From assembly GCA_001798595.1 (NCBI GenBank), contig MGSS01000145.1, positions 1-56,573 of the forward strand: a stretch of DNA of 56,573 nucleotides. Reading direction: 5' to 3'. The first letter of the stretch is position 1, and each line of letters begins with the position of its first letter. A program made the translations under genes and the position numbers. This document shows positions 41,853 through 50,521 of this stretch, piece after piece. The stretch comes from Deltaproteobacteria bacterium RIFCSPLOWO2_12_FULL_60_19. Its GTDB lineage: Bacteria; Desulfobacterota; Binatia; UBA9968. The notes under the pieces are model-generated. The model ran no database searches, was not told the DNA's origin, and saw nothing but the letters and a program-made list of their open reading frames with translations.

Positions 41853-42860
41853 ATGAGAAGAACTGAATCACAGCCGAGTGTCATGATTCTGCTGGCGCTT
41901 CTTATTCCGCTGTCGCCGCTGTCGGCGTCGGAGCATCAGGCGAAGGCGGAGGGGGAGGGAAAAGTCGTCTTCTACGCGACTATGAACAACGCCGACGTGA
42001 AGGCGCTCTCTGACGCATTCAAGCAAGCCTACCCTAAAATCGACGCGGAGTTTTACCGCTCCACCGACTCTTCGATGATGGAGCGGATCCTCACCGAAGC
42101 GCGGGCGGGGAGAAATCTTTGGGACGTGCTCTGCACCACGAGCTTTTACGGCCACGCACTGAAGAAGCGAGGCATGTTCGCGTCGTATGATTCTCCGGAG
42201 CGAAAATATTATCGCGAGGGCTACAAGGACCCGCAGGCCTCGTGGACGTCGCTCTACACGAACTACGCGGTCCTGGGCTATAACACCCGGCTGGTGGCCA
42301 AGGCGAATGTGCCGAACTCTCACGCCGATCTTCTCAAGCCCGAGTGGAAAGGGCAGCTCGGTATCGAGGGCAGGCCGTACGAGTGGTTTGTAACGGTGGT
42401 CCGGGCCATGGGCGAAGAGAAAGGGCTGAGCTTCATGCGCTCGCTGGCACAGCAACAGCCGCAACTCCGAACCGGCCGGACGCTGCTGGCCCAGTTGGTC
42501 GCTGCAGGGGAGTTTAAAGGCTCGCTGACCGCCTATTCACAAAACTTTGAGAATCTTATACCGAGCGGCGCGCCGGTCGAGTGGGTCGCGCTGGAGCCCG
42601 TGTTTGCGAACATCCATCCCACGGCTCTCTCGGCCAAGGCGCCCCATCCCAATGCCGGGCGGTTGTTCATCGACTTTCTCCTCTCGAAAAAAGGGCAAGA
42701 AGTGGTGCGCGCTCTCAGGCGGATTCCCGACCGCATCGACACGCTGCCCGATCCGCCCCGGCTGGTGGCCGGCATCAAACCGGCGTTTGCGCCGCCGGAG
42801 GTGTTCGACGACTTCGACCGCTACGTGAAACTGTTTCACGAAATCTTCAAATCCAGGTGA
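41853..42860 (+). CDS. Periplasmic binding protein, iron(III)/thiamine type
   Basis: 335 residues with a signal peptide (SVMILLALLIPLSPLSASE, about 9-27). Type II binding fold of the AfuA/FutA group: GKVVFYATMNNADVKALSDAF, LTEARAGRNLWDVLC, YTNYAVLGYNTRLV, and PHPNAGRLFIDFLLSKKGQE, a typical late motif. It should deliver a ligand to an ABC importer. The next gene encodes an ATPase, ten bases downstream, but no permease gene is present in the group. Confidence 0.85.
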   Translation: MRRTESQPSVMILLALLIPLSPLSASEHQAKAEGEGKVVFYATMNNADVKALSDAFKQAYPKIDAEFYRSTDSSMMERILTEARAGRNLWDVLCTTSFYGHALKKRGMFASYDSPERKYYREGYKDPQASWTSLYTNYAVLGYNTRLVAKANVPNSHADLLKPEWKGQLGIEGRPYEWFVTVVRAMGEEKGLSFMRSLAQQQPQLRTGRTLLAQLVAAGEFKGSLTAYSQNFENLIPSGAPVEWVALEPVFANIHPTALSAKAPHPNAGRLFIDFLLSKKGQEVVRALRRIPDRIDTLPDPPRLVAGIKPAFAPPEVFDDFDRYVKLFHEIFKSR

Positions 42861-42870
42861 GTTTTCAGCC

Positions 42871-43698
42871 GTGCGCGTCGTTATTCACGGACTGACCAAA
42901 GAGTTTGTGACCGGCAAGGGAAAGGTCCGCGCCCTGGCCGGCGTCGACCTCGAGGTCAGGGACCAGGAGTTTTTCGGCATCATCGGTCCCACCGGCTGCG
43001 GCAAGACGACGCTGCTCAACATTGTCGCGGGGATGGATAAGCCGACCCGCGGCGGCGTCGAGTTCGTCGGCGAGAAGCGGACGCAGGCGCTGGTCTCGAT
43101 GGTCTTCCAGGACGCCGCGCTCATGCCGTGGCGAACGGTGGGGCGCAACGTCCCGCTCGGCCCTGAGTTCCGCAAAGAATCCGTGCCGGCTTACAAGCGG
43201 ATGACGCAATTTTTCCTTGAAATGGTCCGCATGCTCGATTTCAGCGGCGCTCATCCCCATGAACTTTCCGGCGGGATGAAGCAGAAGGTCGCGATCGCGC
43301 GCGCCCTGGCCAACGATCCTGAAGTCATTCTCATGGACGAGCCGTTCGCCAATCTCGACGCGCAGACGCGGCTGTTGCTGCGCGAGGAGCTGTTGCGCAT
43401 CTGGGAGAAACATCGCAAGACGATCATCCTGGTGACGCACAACCTCGAAGAGGCGGTGATGCTCTGCGACCGGATTGCGGTGATGAGCGCCGCGCCGGGC
43501 GTGGTGAAGGCCGTCATCCCCGTGGACGTGCGCCGCCCGCGGACGTTTAAGAGCATGTCCGACCCGGACTTTATCCGATGTCTGGAGAAAATCTGGGATC
43601 TGTTGCGCCACGAAGTGGATCGGGCTATGACACAAAACCACCCTTCGGGCGTCGAGCAGGCGGCGCCCGAGCGGCGGAAAACTTTTTTTGACTGGTGA
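42871..43698 (+). CDS. ABC transporter ATPase of the SsuB/TauB (nitrate/sulfonate) type, without permease
   Basis: 275 residues from GTG 42871. Walker A is GPTGCGKTTLLN (about 39-50), the Q-loop VFQDAALMPWRTV, the signature LSGGMKQKVAIARALANDP, Walker B VILMDEPFANLD and the H-loop LVTHNLEEAVML. DAALMPWRTV and the C-terminal extension fit the SsuB/TauB group. Its binding-protein neighbour belongs to a different (iron-type) family, and no membrane subunit is encoded here, so the partner permease must be elsewhere or lost. Confidence 0.9.
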   Translation: MRVVIHGLTKEFVTGKGKVRALAGVDLEVRDQEFFGIIGPTGCGKTTLLNIVAGMDKPTRGGVEFVGEKRTQALVSMVFQDAALMPWRTVGRNVPLGPEFRKESVPAYKRMTQFFLEMVRMLDFSGAHPHELSGGMKQKVAIARALANDPEVILMDEPFANLDAQTRLLLREELLRIWEKHRKTIILVTHNLEEAVMLCDRIAVMSAAPGVVKAVIPVDVRRPRTFKSMSDPDFIRCLEKIWDLLRHEVDRAMTQNHPSGVEQAAPERRKTFFDW

Positions 43699-43708
43699 TA
43701 AGAGTTTT

Positions 43709-43836
43709 TTGGGTTCTTTGCGTTTGTCGGGTCCATTGGGTTTATTGAGTTGGTTGGGTTTGTTGAGTTTAACCCAAGGAACCCAATTAACCCAAAGAAC
43801 GCAACAAACTCAACGAACCCAACGAACTCAACAAAC
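43709..43836. repeat. Large word-repeat hairpin (GGGTTT.. / ..AACCCAA)
   Basis: Left arm 43709-43770 is built of GGGTTCTTTGCG, TTGGGTTTATTGAGTTGG and GGGTTTGTTGAGTTT. Right arm 43771-43836 is built of AACCCAAGGAACCCAATTA, CCCAAAGAACGCAACAAAC and CAACGAACCCAACGAACTC. The arms are about 60 bases each with almost no loop. It fills the gap before the Gfo/Idh/MocA gene and would translate as an Asn-Pro-Thr-rich tract if read through. Confidence 0.8.
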
Positions 43837-43866
43837 TTTTTGAACTGCCTAGTGGGAGATGAAAGA

Positions 43867-45081
43867 ATGGCGGGCGCGAGAACACTGAAAGTGGCGATCG
43901 CGGGGCTCGGCGTCGGCAGCACGCAAATCATCCCCGCGATGGCCAATATGCCCGGCTTGAAGCTCGTCGCCGCGGCGGACTTTCGCAAAGACGCGCTTGA
44001 GACTTTCCGGCAAAAGTACGGCGGCCGGGGGTACGACAGCGTGGAAAAGCTCTGCGAGGACCCGGAGGTCGAGGCGGTCTGGGTCTCCACGCCTAATCAG
44101 TTTCACTGCGAGCACGCGGTCACGGCCGCCGAGCACGGCAAGCACGTCGTTGTGGAGAAGCCGATGGCGCTGTCCATCGAAGAGTGCGAGAAGATGGTCG
44201 CGGCAGCGGACCGAAATAAGGTCCAGCTGCTCTGCGGCCACACCCAGAGCTTCAATCCGGCGATTCGCGCCATGCGGCGGGTTATCCAATCAAGCGAGCT
44301 GGGCCGGCTCTGCGCGCTCAACACTTTCATGTACACCGACTGGATGCTGAGACCGAGAATGGCGCCGGAGCTCGATGTGAAGCTCGGCGGCGGCGTAGTC
44401 TATCGCCAGGGGCCGCACCAGATCGACACGATCCGCCTGCTCGGCGGCGGCTTGGTGAGGAGCGTGCGGGCGATGACCGGCCAGTGGATGGCGGAGCGGC
44501 CGGCGCCGGGATATTACGCCGCGTTTCTGGAGTTTGAGGACGGCACCCCGGCGACGGTGGTGTACAACGGCTACGGCTACTTCGATTCGTCGGAACTGAC
44601 CGGAGGCATCGGCGAGCGGCACTACACGCCGGAAGAGCGGATAAACGTCAGGCGGGCGCTCAGAAACAGAACGCTCGACGAAGAGAAGGCCAAGGAGGCG
44701 ATGCGCTTCGGCGGGAAAAAAGAGGGCGGGTTCGCGCACGATACCACGGCCCAGGCCGAGCGCGCACAGAGAGGCATTCAGGGAGGCGGCCATTTCTTCG
44801 GCGTTACGCTGGTTAGCTGCGAGAGAGGCGACATCCGCCAATCGCCCGAAGGGCTCTATGTTTATGGCGACGAAGGCCGGAAGGAAGTCCCCGTCACGGG
44901 ACGCAGCGCTTCGAGATTTTCCGAGCTGGAAGAACTCTACGACGCCGTCGCGCAGGACCGGCCCGTTTTTCACGACGGGAAATGGGGGATGGCGACCCTG
45001 GAAGTCTGCCTGGCGATCATGCAATCCGCCCGCGAACGGCGCGAAATTCTGCTAACGCACCAGAGTCCGACAGCGGAATAA
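43867..45081 (+). CDS. Gfo/Idh/MocA family oxidoreductase
   Basis: 404 residues from ATG 43867, chosen for GGGAG eight bases upstream; the frame extends further up but is encoded there by the hairpin spacer (NPINPKNATNSTNPTNSTN). N-terminal Rossmann motif VAIAGLGVGSTQIIPAMANM (about 8-27), VWVSTPNQFHCEHAV, GKHVVVEKPMALSIEE with the family E-K-P, and GGVVYRQGPHQIDTIRLLGG with the catalytic region. It resembles members annotated phthalate 4,5-cis-dihydrodiol dehydrogenase; substrate uncertain. Convergent with the aldehyde dehydrogenase gene, eight bases apart. Confidence 0.9.
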   Translation: MAGARTLKVAIAGLGVGSTQIIPAMANMPGLKLVAAADFRKDALETFRQKYGGRGYDSVEKLCEDPEVEAVWVSTPNQFHCEHAVTAAEHGKHVVVEKPMALSIEECEKMVAAADRNKVQLLCGHTQSFNPAIRAMRRVIQSSELGRLCALNTFMYTDWMLRPRMAPELDVKLGGGVVYRQGPHQIDTIRLLGGGLVRSVRAMTGQWMAERPAPGYYAAFLEFEDGTPATVVYNGYGYFDSSELTGGIGERHYTPEERINVRRALRNRTLDEEKAKEAMRFGGKKEGGFAHDTTAQAERAQRGIQGGGHFFGVTLVSCERGDIRQSPEGLYVYGDEGRKEVPVTGRSASRFSELEELYDAVAQDRPVFHDGKWGMATLEVCLAIMQSARERREILLTHQSPTAE

Positions 45082-45088
45082 ACGCGGG

Positions 45089-46558
45089 TCATCGTATCAT
45101 CAACCGTTCGGCTTTGCTGGAATAGTTGATGAAGACGGTTTTCAGCTCGGTGAAGAAGTTGAGCCCCTCTTCGCTCATCTCGCGTTCGCCGACGCCGGTC
45201 GCCTTGGTGCCGCCGAAAGGCAACTGCGCCTCGCCGCCGACCGTCGGCTCGTTGACGTGAACCATACCGGTCTCGACCTCCTCGACGAAAGTCATAATCG
45301 AGTCGATGTTTTCGGTAAAGATCGAACTCGTGAGGCCGTATTCGACCGAATTGGCGATTCGAAGCGCCTCCTCCAGGTTCTTCGCCGTGCTTACGGAGAG
45401 GACCGGACCGAAGATCTCCTCGCGGAAGATCCGCATGTCGGGCGTGACGTTGTCGAAGATCGTCGGCTCGACAAAATAGCCGCCGCTCAAGCGCTCCGGC
45501 CGTTTTCCGCCCAGGACCAGGCGCGCCCCTTCCCGTTTGCCTAACTCGATGTAGTCGAGATCGGTTTTCCACTGCTTTTCGTCCACGGCCGGCCCCATAT
45601 CGACGCTCTCATCCAAGCCGGCTCCGATTTTGATCTTTTTCGCCTGCTCGACGAGACGCTCGAGCAAAGCTTCCTTGACCGCCGGCATAGCGATCACGCG
45701 CGACGTCGCGGTGCAGCGCTGGCCGGTGGAGCCGAAGGCGCCGCCGTGGATCGCGACCGCCGCCTTGTCGAGGTCGGCGTCCGGCATTACGATCACGGCG
45801 TTTTTCCCGCCCATCTCGCAGGTCACCTTGGTGCCGCGCGCCGCCGCTTTGACGTAGAGGGCGCCGCCGACTTCATTCGAGCCGGTGAAGGAGACTGCGC
45901 GCACCGCGCGTGAGTTGACGATCGCTTCTCCGACCACCGAGCCCGAGCCGACGACCATGTTGAAGACGCCTGGCGGGAGTCCGGCCTCCTGATAGATCTC
46001 GGCTAGAAGCGAAGCCGTGGCGGGAGTCAGCTCGGCAGGCTTGAAGACCACGGTGTTGCCCGAGACGATGGCGGGCGCCGATTTCCAGACGGGGATCGCC
46101 CAGGGAAAATTCCACGGCGCGATGAGACCGACGACGCCAAGCGGCCGGCGTATCGTGTAGGTGAAGGTGTCGTGCGCCTCCGAGGGCAGAGTCTTGCCGT
46201 GCATGCGAAACCCTTCTCCCGCATAGAACTCCAGCAGCGAGATGCCCTTGACCACTTCGCCTTTGGCTTCTTTGAGAATCTTGCCCTCTTCGCGGGTCAG
46301 GGCGCGCGCAATTTCGTCGGCTCGCCGGCGCGCGATCTCCGCGGCGCGCCAGATGACGCGCCCGCGTTCCGGGCCCGGCGTCTTTTCCCAACTCCGGAAA
46401 GCGGCCTCTGCGCCGTCGATGGCGCGCTGGACGTCCTCGGCGGTCGCGGCGGGGAACTCCGCCAGCACATCCGTCGTATCGGCGGGGTTGATGTTGCGCA
46501 CCAGCCGCTCAGACTTCGGGTGGTACCACTCGCCGTTAATGTATGAACCTGTGCGCAT
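45089..46558 (-). CDS. Aldehyde dehydrogenase (NAD(P)+-dependent)
   Basis: 489 residues from ATG 46558, which has GGAGG five bases upstream. Motifs: [46 protein letters not shown], the general base in [13 protein letters not shown], and the nucleophile in [13 protein letters not shown] (Cys about 286). The sequence is close to alpha-ketoglutarate-semialdehyde and betaine-aldehyde-type enzymes. It follows the ornithine-cyclodeaminase-like gene by 11 bases, so both likely serve one amino-acid or amine breakdown route. Confidence 0.92.
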   Translation of the reverse strand: MRTGSYINGEWYHPKSERLVRNINPADTTDVLAEFPAATAEDVQRAIDGAEAAFRSWEKTPGPERGRVIWRAAEIARRRADEIARALTREEGKILKEAKGEVVKGISLLEFYAGEGFRMHGKTLPSEAHDTFTYTIRRPLGVVGLIAPWNFPWAIPVWKSAPAIVSGNTVVFKPAELTPATASLLAEIYQEAGLPPGVFNMVVGSGSVVGEAIVNSRAVRAVSFTGSNEVGGALYVKAAARGTKVTCEMGGKNAVIVMPDADLDKAAVAIHGGAFGSTGQRCTATSRVIAMPAVKEALLERLVEQAKKIKIGAGLDESVDMGPAVDEKQWKTDLDYIELGKREGARLVLGGKRPERLSGGYFVEPTIFDNVTPDMRIFREEIFGPVLSVSTAKNLEEALRIANSVEYGLTSSIFTENIDSIMTFVEEVETGMVHVNEPTVGGEAQLPFGGTKATGVGEREMSEEGLNFFTELKTVFINYSSKAERLMIR

Positions 46559-46569
46559 AAACGCCTCCA

Positions 46570-47511
46570 TCATATCTCTGCAATGGATCTCGTCTTGATC
46601 TTCTTCCGCCGGGCCTGATCGAAAACATATCGCCCCACCGCCAGATCTTCGTCGGCGATGCCGTTGGATTGGAAAAGGATCTTTTTGGGACGGGGTGCCG
46701 GCGCGCCGTTCGCAACGATCCGCTCCAACGGCGCGATGTCTTCCCACCGAATGATTCCCTGATCGCAAGCCGCAATCAAGTCGCCGCTGTCGATCTTCGC
46801 CGTCGAGAGATCGTCGGTGACTATGAAGTCCATCCGGCGAATCAATTCGCCAGAGATTTCGTGCTTCACGGGCTGGTTCGCGCCCATGGAGATGACCAGG
46901 ACTTCCTCTTTAAGCCGCCTGCCGTCGATCAGCGGGGCGCTCGCGTTCGTGGCGACGACGAGAATATCGGACTCGGCTTCGAGGTCGTCCAGCGAGGCGG
47001 ACTCCTTGAAGCCGACGGAAACTCTTCCGCTCATCTCCTTGATGAACGCCCGGCTCTTCTTCGGATCGCGTCCCCAGACGAGAACCTGCCGGACCGGACA
47101 AGCATGAACGATCGCCTCGACCTGGAAAGTCGCCTGCCAGCCGGGGCCGATGAGGCCGAGCACGTCAGGCTTTGCCGGCGCGAGGTATTTCGCCGCGACG
47201 CCGCTCGCCGCGCCGGTGCGCAGGCTGCTCAGATAGGCGGCGTTTAAAATCGCCCGTATCTCTCCGGTGCGGCCATTGTAAAGGGTAATCGTGTTGGACG
47301 CGCCGGTGTACGCGCGAAGGCAAAGCAGGTCCGAACCTGCATGCCAGGACGCCATGATGTTGAGCTGCTTCTCGCTGCCCTTGAGTCTGCGCCGTGGAAG
47401 GGCGCGCATTTTTCCCGCGGCGCGGTCGCGGAACATCTCCTCGACGACCTTCACCGCACGCGGCATGTCGATCAGTTTGCGCGTCTCTTTCTCGCTTATG
47501 ATGATGGCCAT
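46570..47511 (-). CDS. Ornithine cyclodeaminase/mu-crystallin family protein
   Basis: 313 residues from ATG 47511 (GAGGGCAG upstream). Motifs: CLRAYTGASNTITLYNGRTG, AAYLSSLRTGAASGVAAKYL, the nucleotide-binding LGLIGPGWQATFQVEAI, and ISMGANQPVKHEI. Members include ornithine cyclodeaminase, alanine dehydrogenase, pyrroline-2-carboxylate reductase and ketimine reductase; which applies here is not decided by sequence. The first gene of a pair with the aldehyde dehydrogenase, consistent with imine or amino-acid metabolism. Confidence 0.88.
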   Translation of the reverse strand: MAIIISEKETRKLIDMPRAVKVVEEMFRDRAAGKMRALPRRRLKGSEKQLNIMASWHAGSDLLCLRAYTGASNTITLYNGRTGEIRAILNAAYLSSLRTGAASGVAAKYLAPAKPDVLGLIGPGWQATFQVEAIVHACPVRQVLVWGRDPKKSRAFIKEMSGRVSVGFKESASLDDLEAESDILVVATNASAPLIDGRRLKEEVLVISMGANQPVKHEISGELIRRMDFIVTDDLSTAKIDSGDLIAACDQGIIRWEDIAPLERIVANGAPAPRPKKILFQSNGIADEDLAVGRYVFDQARRKKIKTRSIAEI

Positions 47512-47552
47512 TCTGCCCTCGCTTCGTTCGCCTCCTCGCTCCACGAGGAATC

Positions 47553-47600
47553 TCAGATCTCAAATTTCATATCTCACACCCAGACCCTCATTAGCACAGG
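47553..47600. repeat. Word-repeat spacer (AATCTCAGATCTCAAATTTC)
   Basis: GAATCTCAGATCTCAAATTTC then ATATCTCACACCC upstream of the ornithine-cyclodeaminase-like gene: a short version of the other spacers, with repeated TCTCA words. Confidence 0.4.
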
Positions 47601-47699
47601 CTACCGTCGCTTGGAAAGCGAGCAGAGAGCGTGCATAATAGGTCGCGTCTCGGAAACAGGGCCGCGAACAGCGATCGCTTCTCAAGGAAAGGAGCCCGT

Positions 47700-48326
47700 A
47701 TGCAAGAGAGAGTTCCACAGTGGGTTTACGTAGTGATCGGCGTCTTGCTTGTGGTCGTCGCCGTGCTGGCGACGAAGACCTTCACGCGGACCGATGGCGA
47801 GCGCCTTGCTACGGCGCCGATCCAAAGCGCCAGGGATCTGCCGGACAGGGATCGGCAGCCTCAGGCGCCGGACAGCGAAGTCGGGCAGTTGCGCAAAGAA
47901 GTTCAAGAGAGTGCCAATCGGGTCCGGCAATTGGAGATGCGGCTTGAAGAGACCAATCGCGCGCTCAGCGCTGCGCAGGAAAAACTCAAGACGGCGCAGC
48001 GGCCGGTCGAGCGGCCGGCGGGCGCCGCGCCGCCTCCCGCCCCGGCCAAAGAACAGCCGGCCGCCAGGAGCCCGGAGCCGTCGTCGCCCCCGTATTCGCG
48101 GCGCGCGGCCGAGCCGGGCCAATACGAAGTCATTCGCACCACCACGGTCTTCGACCGGCCATCGGCCTCCGGGCGCGACGTGGCGACCATTACCCGAGGA
48201 ACGCGAGTCACGGTCGTAGGCTCTGAGGGCGATTGGCTCGAAGTCCGCTCAAAGCAGGGGAGGCCGCCGGGCTTTATCCGCCGTGACGACGCGATGTTTG
48301 TGGAAAGATCGAGCGAGAGCAGATAA
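47700..48326 (+). CDS. Membrane-anchored SH3-domain protein with coiled coil
   Basis: 208 residues from ATG 47700 (AAAGGAG upstream). One N-terminal membrane helix (VYVVIGVLLVVVAVLATK, 9-26), a heptad-rich coiled coil (SEVGQLRKEVQESANRVRQL, about 57-100), a proline/alanine-rich linker, and a C-terminal bacterial SH3 domain (TVFDRPSASGRDVATITRGT, VVGSEGDWLEVRSKQG, FIRRDDA). The shape suggests a periplasm-facing protein that binds peptidoglycan or a partner protein. No specific homologue recognised. Confidence 0.75.
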   Translation: MQERVPQWVYVVIGVLLVVVAVLATKTFTRTDGERLATAPIQSARDLPDRDRQPQAPDSEVGQLRKEVQESANRVRQLEMRLEETNRALSAAQEKLKTAQRPVERPAGAAPPPAPAKEQPAARSPEPSSPPYSRRAAEPGQYEVIRTTTVFDRPSASGRDVATITRGTRVTVVGSEGDWLEVRSKQGRPPGFIRRDDAMFVERSSESR

Positions 48327-48349
48327 GGTTGGAGGAGAAGCCGATGACC

Positions 48350-48390
48350 CCTTCGACTAAGCTCACGGTCATCCTGAGGAGGATCGAAGG
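48350..48390 (+). repeat. CCTTCGACT hairpin that contains the ribosome binding site of the next gene
   Basis: CCTTCGA (48350-48356) pairs with TCGAAGG (48384-48390), and CTCA (48362-48365) with TGAG (48375-48378). GAGGAGG at 48376-48382 is the Shine-Dalgarno sequence for ATG 48391, and the hairpin's last base is directly before that ATG. Confidence 0.65.
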
Positions 48391-49119
48391 ATGAAAAAAT
48401 CGAGGTTGTTGAGCGCGATGCTCGGACTTGTAGCCCTCGGCGGGGCTGCCGGCCATTCCGGACAGGCTTTGGCCCAGGATTTCAAAGCCATCCTCGCCAA
48501 CCCGGAGCGTCCGGAGAACGAGAAGGCGCTGGATGCTATCCGCAAACCCGAAGAGATGCTCAAATTCTACGGCGTAAAGTCCGGAGACAAGGTAGCGGAT
48601 CTGATGGCGAGCAGGGGGTACTACACGGCGATCCTCTCTCAGGTCGTCGGCGTCAAGGGAGCGGTCCATTCCGCCCACCCGACCTTTCGCGACGAGACGC
48701 GCGAGCGATTTAAAAATCCTCTCTACGCCAACGTGAAGCTGCTCGAAGGCGGCATGGGAACGGTCGCGCTGCCGGCTGACGGCTCGCTCGACTTCGTGCT
48801 CATCAACCTCGACTATCACGAGGTGGAGCCGGGCGACCGGGCGGCGATGAATAAGCGTATCCTCGCTGCGCTCAAGCCGGGCGGCGTATACGGCGTCGTG
48901 GACCACGCCGCTCAGAATGGCGCGGGCGACTCGGTCAGGAAAACCTTCCACCGGATAGAGAAGGCCCTCGCGGTCAAGGAGGTGACGGCCGCGGGATTCA
49001 TCCTCGCGAAAGAAAGCGACCTGCTTCGCAACCCTGACGATCCGCGCACGGAGAGCGCCCTTAAAGAGCAACGCGGCAAGAGCGACCGGTTTGTGCTGCG
49101 GTTCGAGAAGTCTCGCTAG
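48391..49119 (+). CDS. Exported SAM-methyltransferase-like protein
   Basis: 242 residues. It begins with a signal peptide (RLLSAMLGLVALGGAAGHSG, then QALAQ). Next comes a class I methyltransferase-like domain: KVADLMASRGYYTAILSQVV in place of the usual motif I (the D-x-G-x-G pattern is degenerate), LDFVLINLDYHEV, and LAALKPGGVYGVVDHAA. An enzyme needing SAM would not find it in the periplasm, so this may be a non-catalytic relative or a lipoyl/porphyrin-type binding protein; related exported proteins are often annotated methyltransferase. The start is fixed by GAGGAGG inside the preceding hairpin. Confidence 0.7.
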   Translation: MKKSRLLSAMLGLVALGGAAGHSGQALAQDFKAILANPERPENEKALDAIRKPEEMLKFYGVKSGDKVADLMASRGYYTAILSQVVGVKGAVHSAHPTFRDETRERFKNPLYANVKLLEGGMGTVALPADGSLDFVLINLDYHEVEPGDRAAMNKRILAALKPGGVYGVVDHAAQNGAGDSVRKTFHRIEKALAVKEVTAAGFILAKESDLLRNPDDPRTESALKEQRGKSDRFVLRFEKSR

Positions 49120-49239
49120 AGCATACCTCGCATGCATGAGCTGTTAGTGGGCGAACCAAACTTTTCTAGCAACCAACGCAGTTCCTGGTAGTAGTAACTT
49201 TGATCCGCCGAAGAACGCCACCAGCAGAGAAAACAGCCT

Positions 49240-50511
49240 TTGGAACGGCCATCCACAACCGGATTGGGGAGAGAGGCTCGGCCAGACCACGCTCGATTCA
49301 AGCTCCGCACCTTCTCTTCTCTCCGTCATCGTGATTTCCGCTATCTGTGGACCGGCATTGTCCTCATGAGCGCCGGGCAGTGGATCCAGCAGGTAACGCT
49401 CGGATGGCTCCTCTACGACCTGACCGGATCTTCGGTGCTCCTCGGCGCGCTGAACGGAGTGCGAGCGCTGCCGTTTTTGGTATGCAGCCCGATTGCCGGC
49501 GTCGCCGCCGACCGCTTAGATCGCCGCGGTCTCATGCTCAAGACGGAATATCTGCTGGTTGCGACAGCGCTGGGCATGGGAACGCTGGTGGCCTCGGAAC
49601 TCGTGCAGGTGTGGCATCTTTTCGCGTTTGTTCTCGTCACCGGAGTTGCCTGGTCGTTTAACGAGCCGGTCCGCCAGAGCTTAGTCCCCAGCATGGTGCC
49701 TAAAGAAGAGCTGATGAACGCGGTGGCGCTCAACTCGGCGGGCTTTAACCTCAACAAAGTCATCGGCCCCGCCGTTGGAGGATTGCTCATCGCTGCCTTC
49801 GGGCCGGGCGGCAACTTCTTCGTGCAAGCCCTCGCCTACGCCGGCGTCGTCGCTTCGATCTACGCCATGCGCGTGCCTCCGACGCCGGTCCAAGCGCGCC
49901 AAACTTCCGCGCTCGCGAACCTCAAAGAGGGATTCTCCTATGTCTGGTCCACGCCGCTGGTGCTCGCGCTGATAGTGACCGACTTGGTGCCACGCGTTTT
50001 CGCGGTCCCCTATCAGGCCTTGATGCCGGTTTTTCAGAAGGACGTGCTGAGAGTGGGTCCGGAAGGCTTGGGCCTCCTGATGGCCGCGCCAGGAGTAGGC
50101 GCGGTTCTAGCGACGCTCCTGCTTGCCTCCCTCGCTTACAGGTTTCGGCGCAAAGGGCTCCTGATGCTCGGTGCGCTGACATTCCTGGGAGTTTTTCTGA
50201 TCCTTTTCTCCCGAACTGACTCATTGCCGCTGGCTCTCATGGCGCTGGTAGGCGTGGGGGGATGCCAGATCATGTTTATGGCGACGACCAATACGATGGT
50301 GCAGCTGATCGTTCCTGACGAGCTGCGCGGTCGCGTGATGAGTCTCTATATGCTGGATCGCGGCTTCATGCCTGCCGGCTCTTTGCTTACCGGCGTGACC
50401 GCGCACTTTATCGGCGCCCCTGCCACGGTGAGCGCGATGGGGGTCATCGTCATCGTCCTGGCTCTTTGCGTGGCCTGGCGGATGCCTATCATCCGCAGGA
50501 TCGAGACGTAG
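49240..50511 (+). CDS. MFS transporter (MFS_3/EntS-like)
   Basis: 423 residues with twelve predicted helices. RHRDFRYLWTGIVLMSAGQW and IQQVTLGWLLYDLTGSSVLL open the family; SPIAGVAADRLDRRGLM is the loop-2 MFS motif and ELRGRVMSLYML the equivalent in the second half. The group includes enterobactin exporter EntS and multidrug exporters. Export substrate unknown. It is convergent with the binding-protein gene, ten bases away. Confidence 0.85.
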   Translation: MERPSTTGLGREARPDHARFKLRTFSSLRHRDFRYLWTGIVLMSAGQWIQQVTLGWLLYDLTGSSVLLGALNGVRALPFLVCSPIAGVAADRLDRRGLMLKTEYLLVATALGMGTLVASELVQVWHLFAFVLVTGVAWSFNEPVRQSLVPSMVPKEELMNAVALNSAGFNLNKVIGPAVGGLLIAAFGPGGNFFVQALAYAGVVASIYAMRVPPTPVQARQTSALANLKEGFSYVWSTPLVLALIVTDLVPRVFAVPYQALMPVFQKDVLRVGPEGLGLLMAAPGVGAVLATLLLASLAYRFRRKGLLMLGALTFLGVFLILFSRTDSLPLALMALVGVGGCQIMFMATTNTMVQLIVPDELRGRVMSLYMLDRGFMPAGSLLTGVTAHFIGAPATVSAMGVIVIVLALCVAWRMPIIRRIET

Positions 50512-50521
50512 TCGCGTTGAC

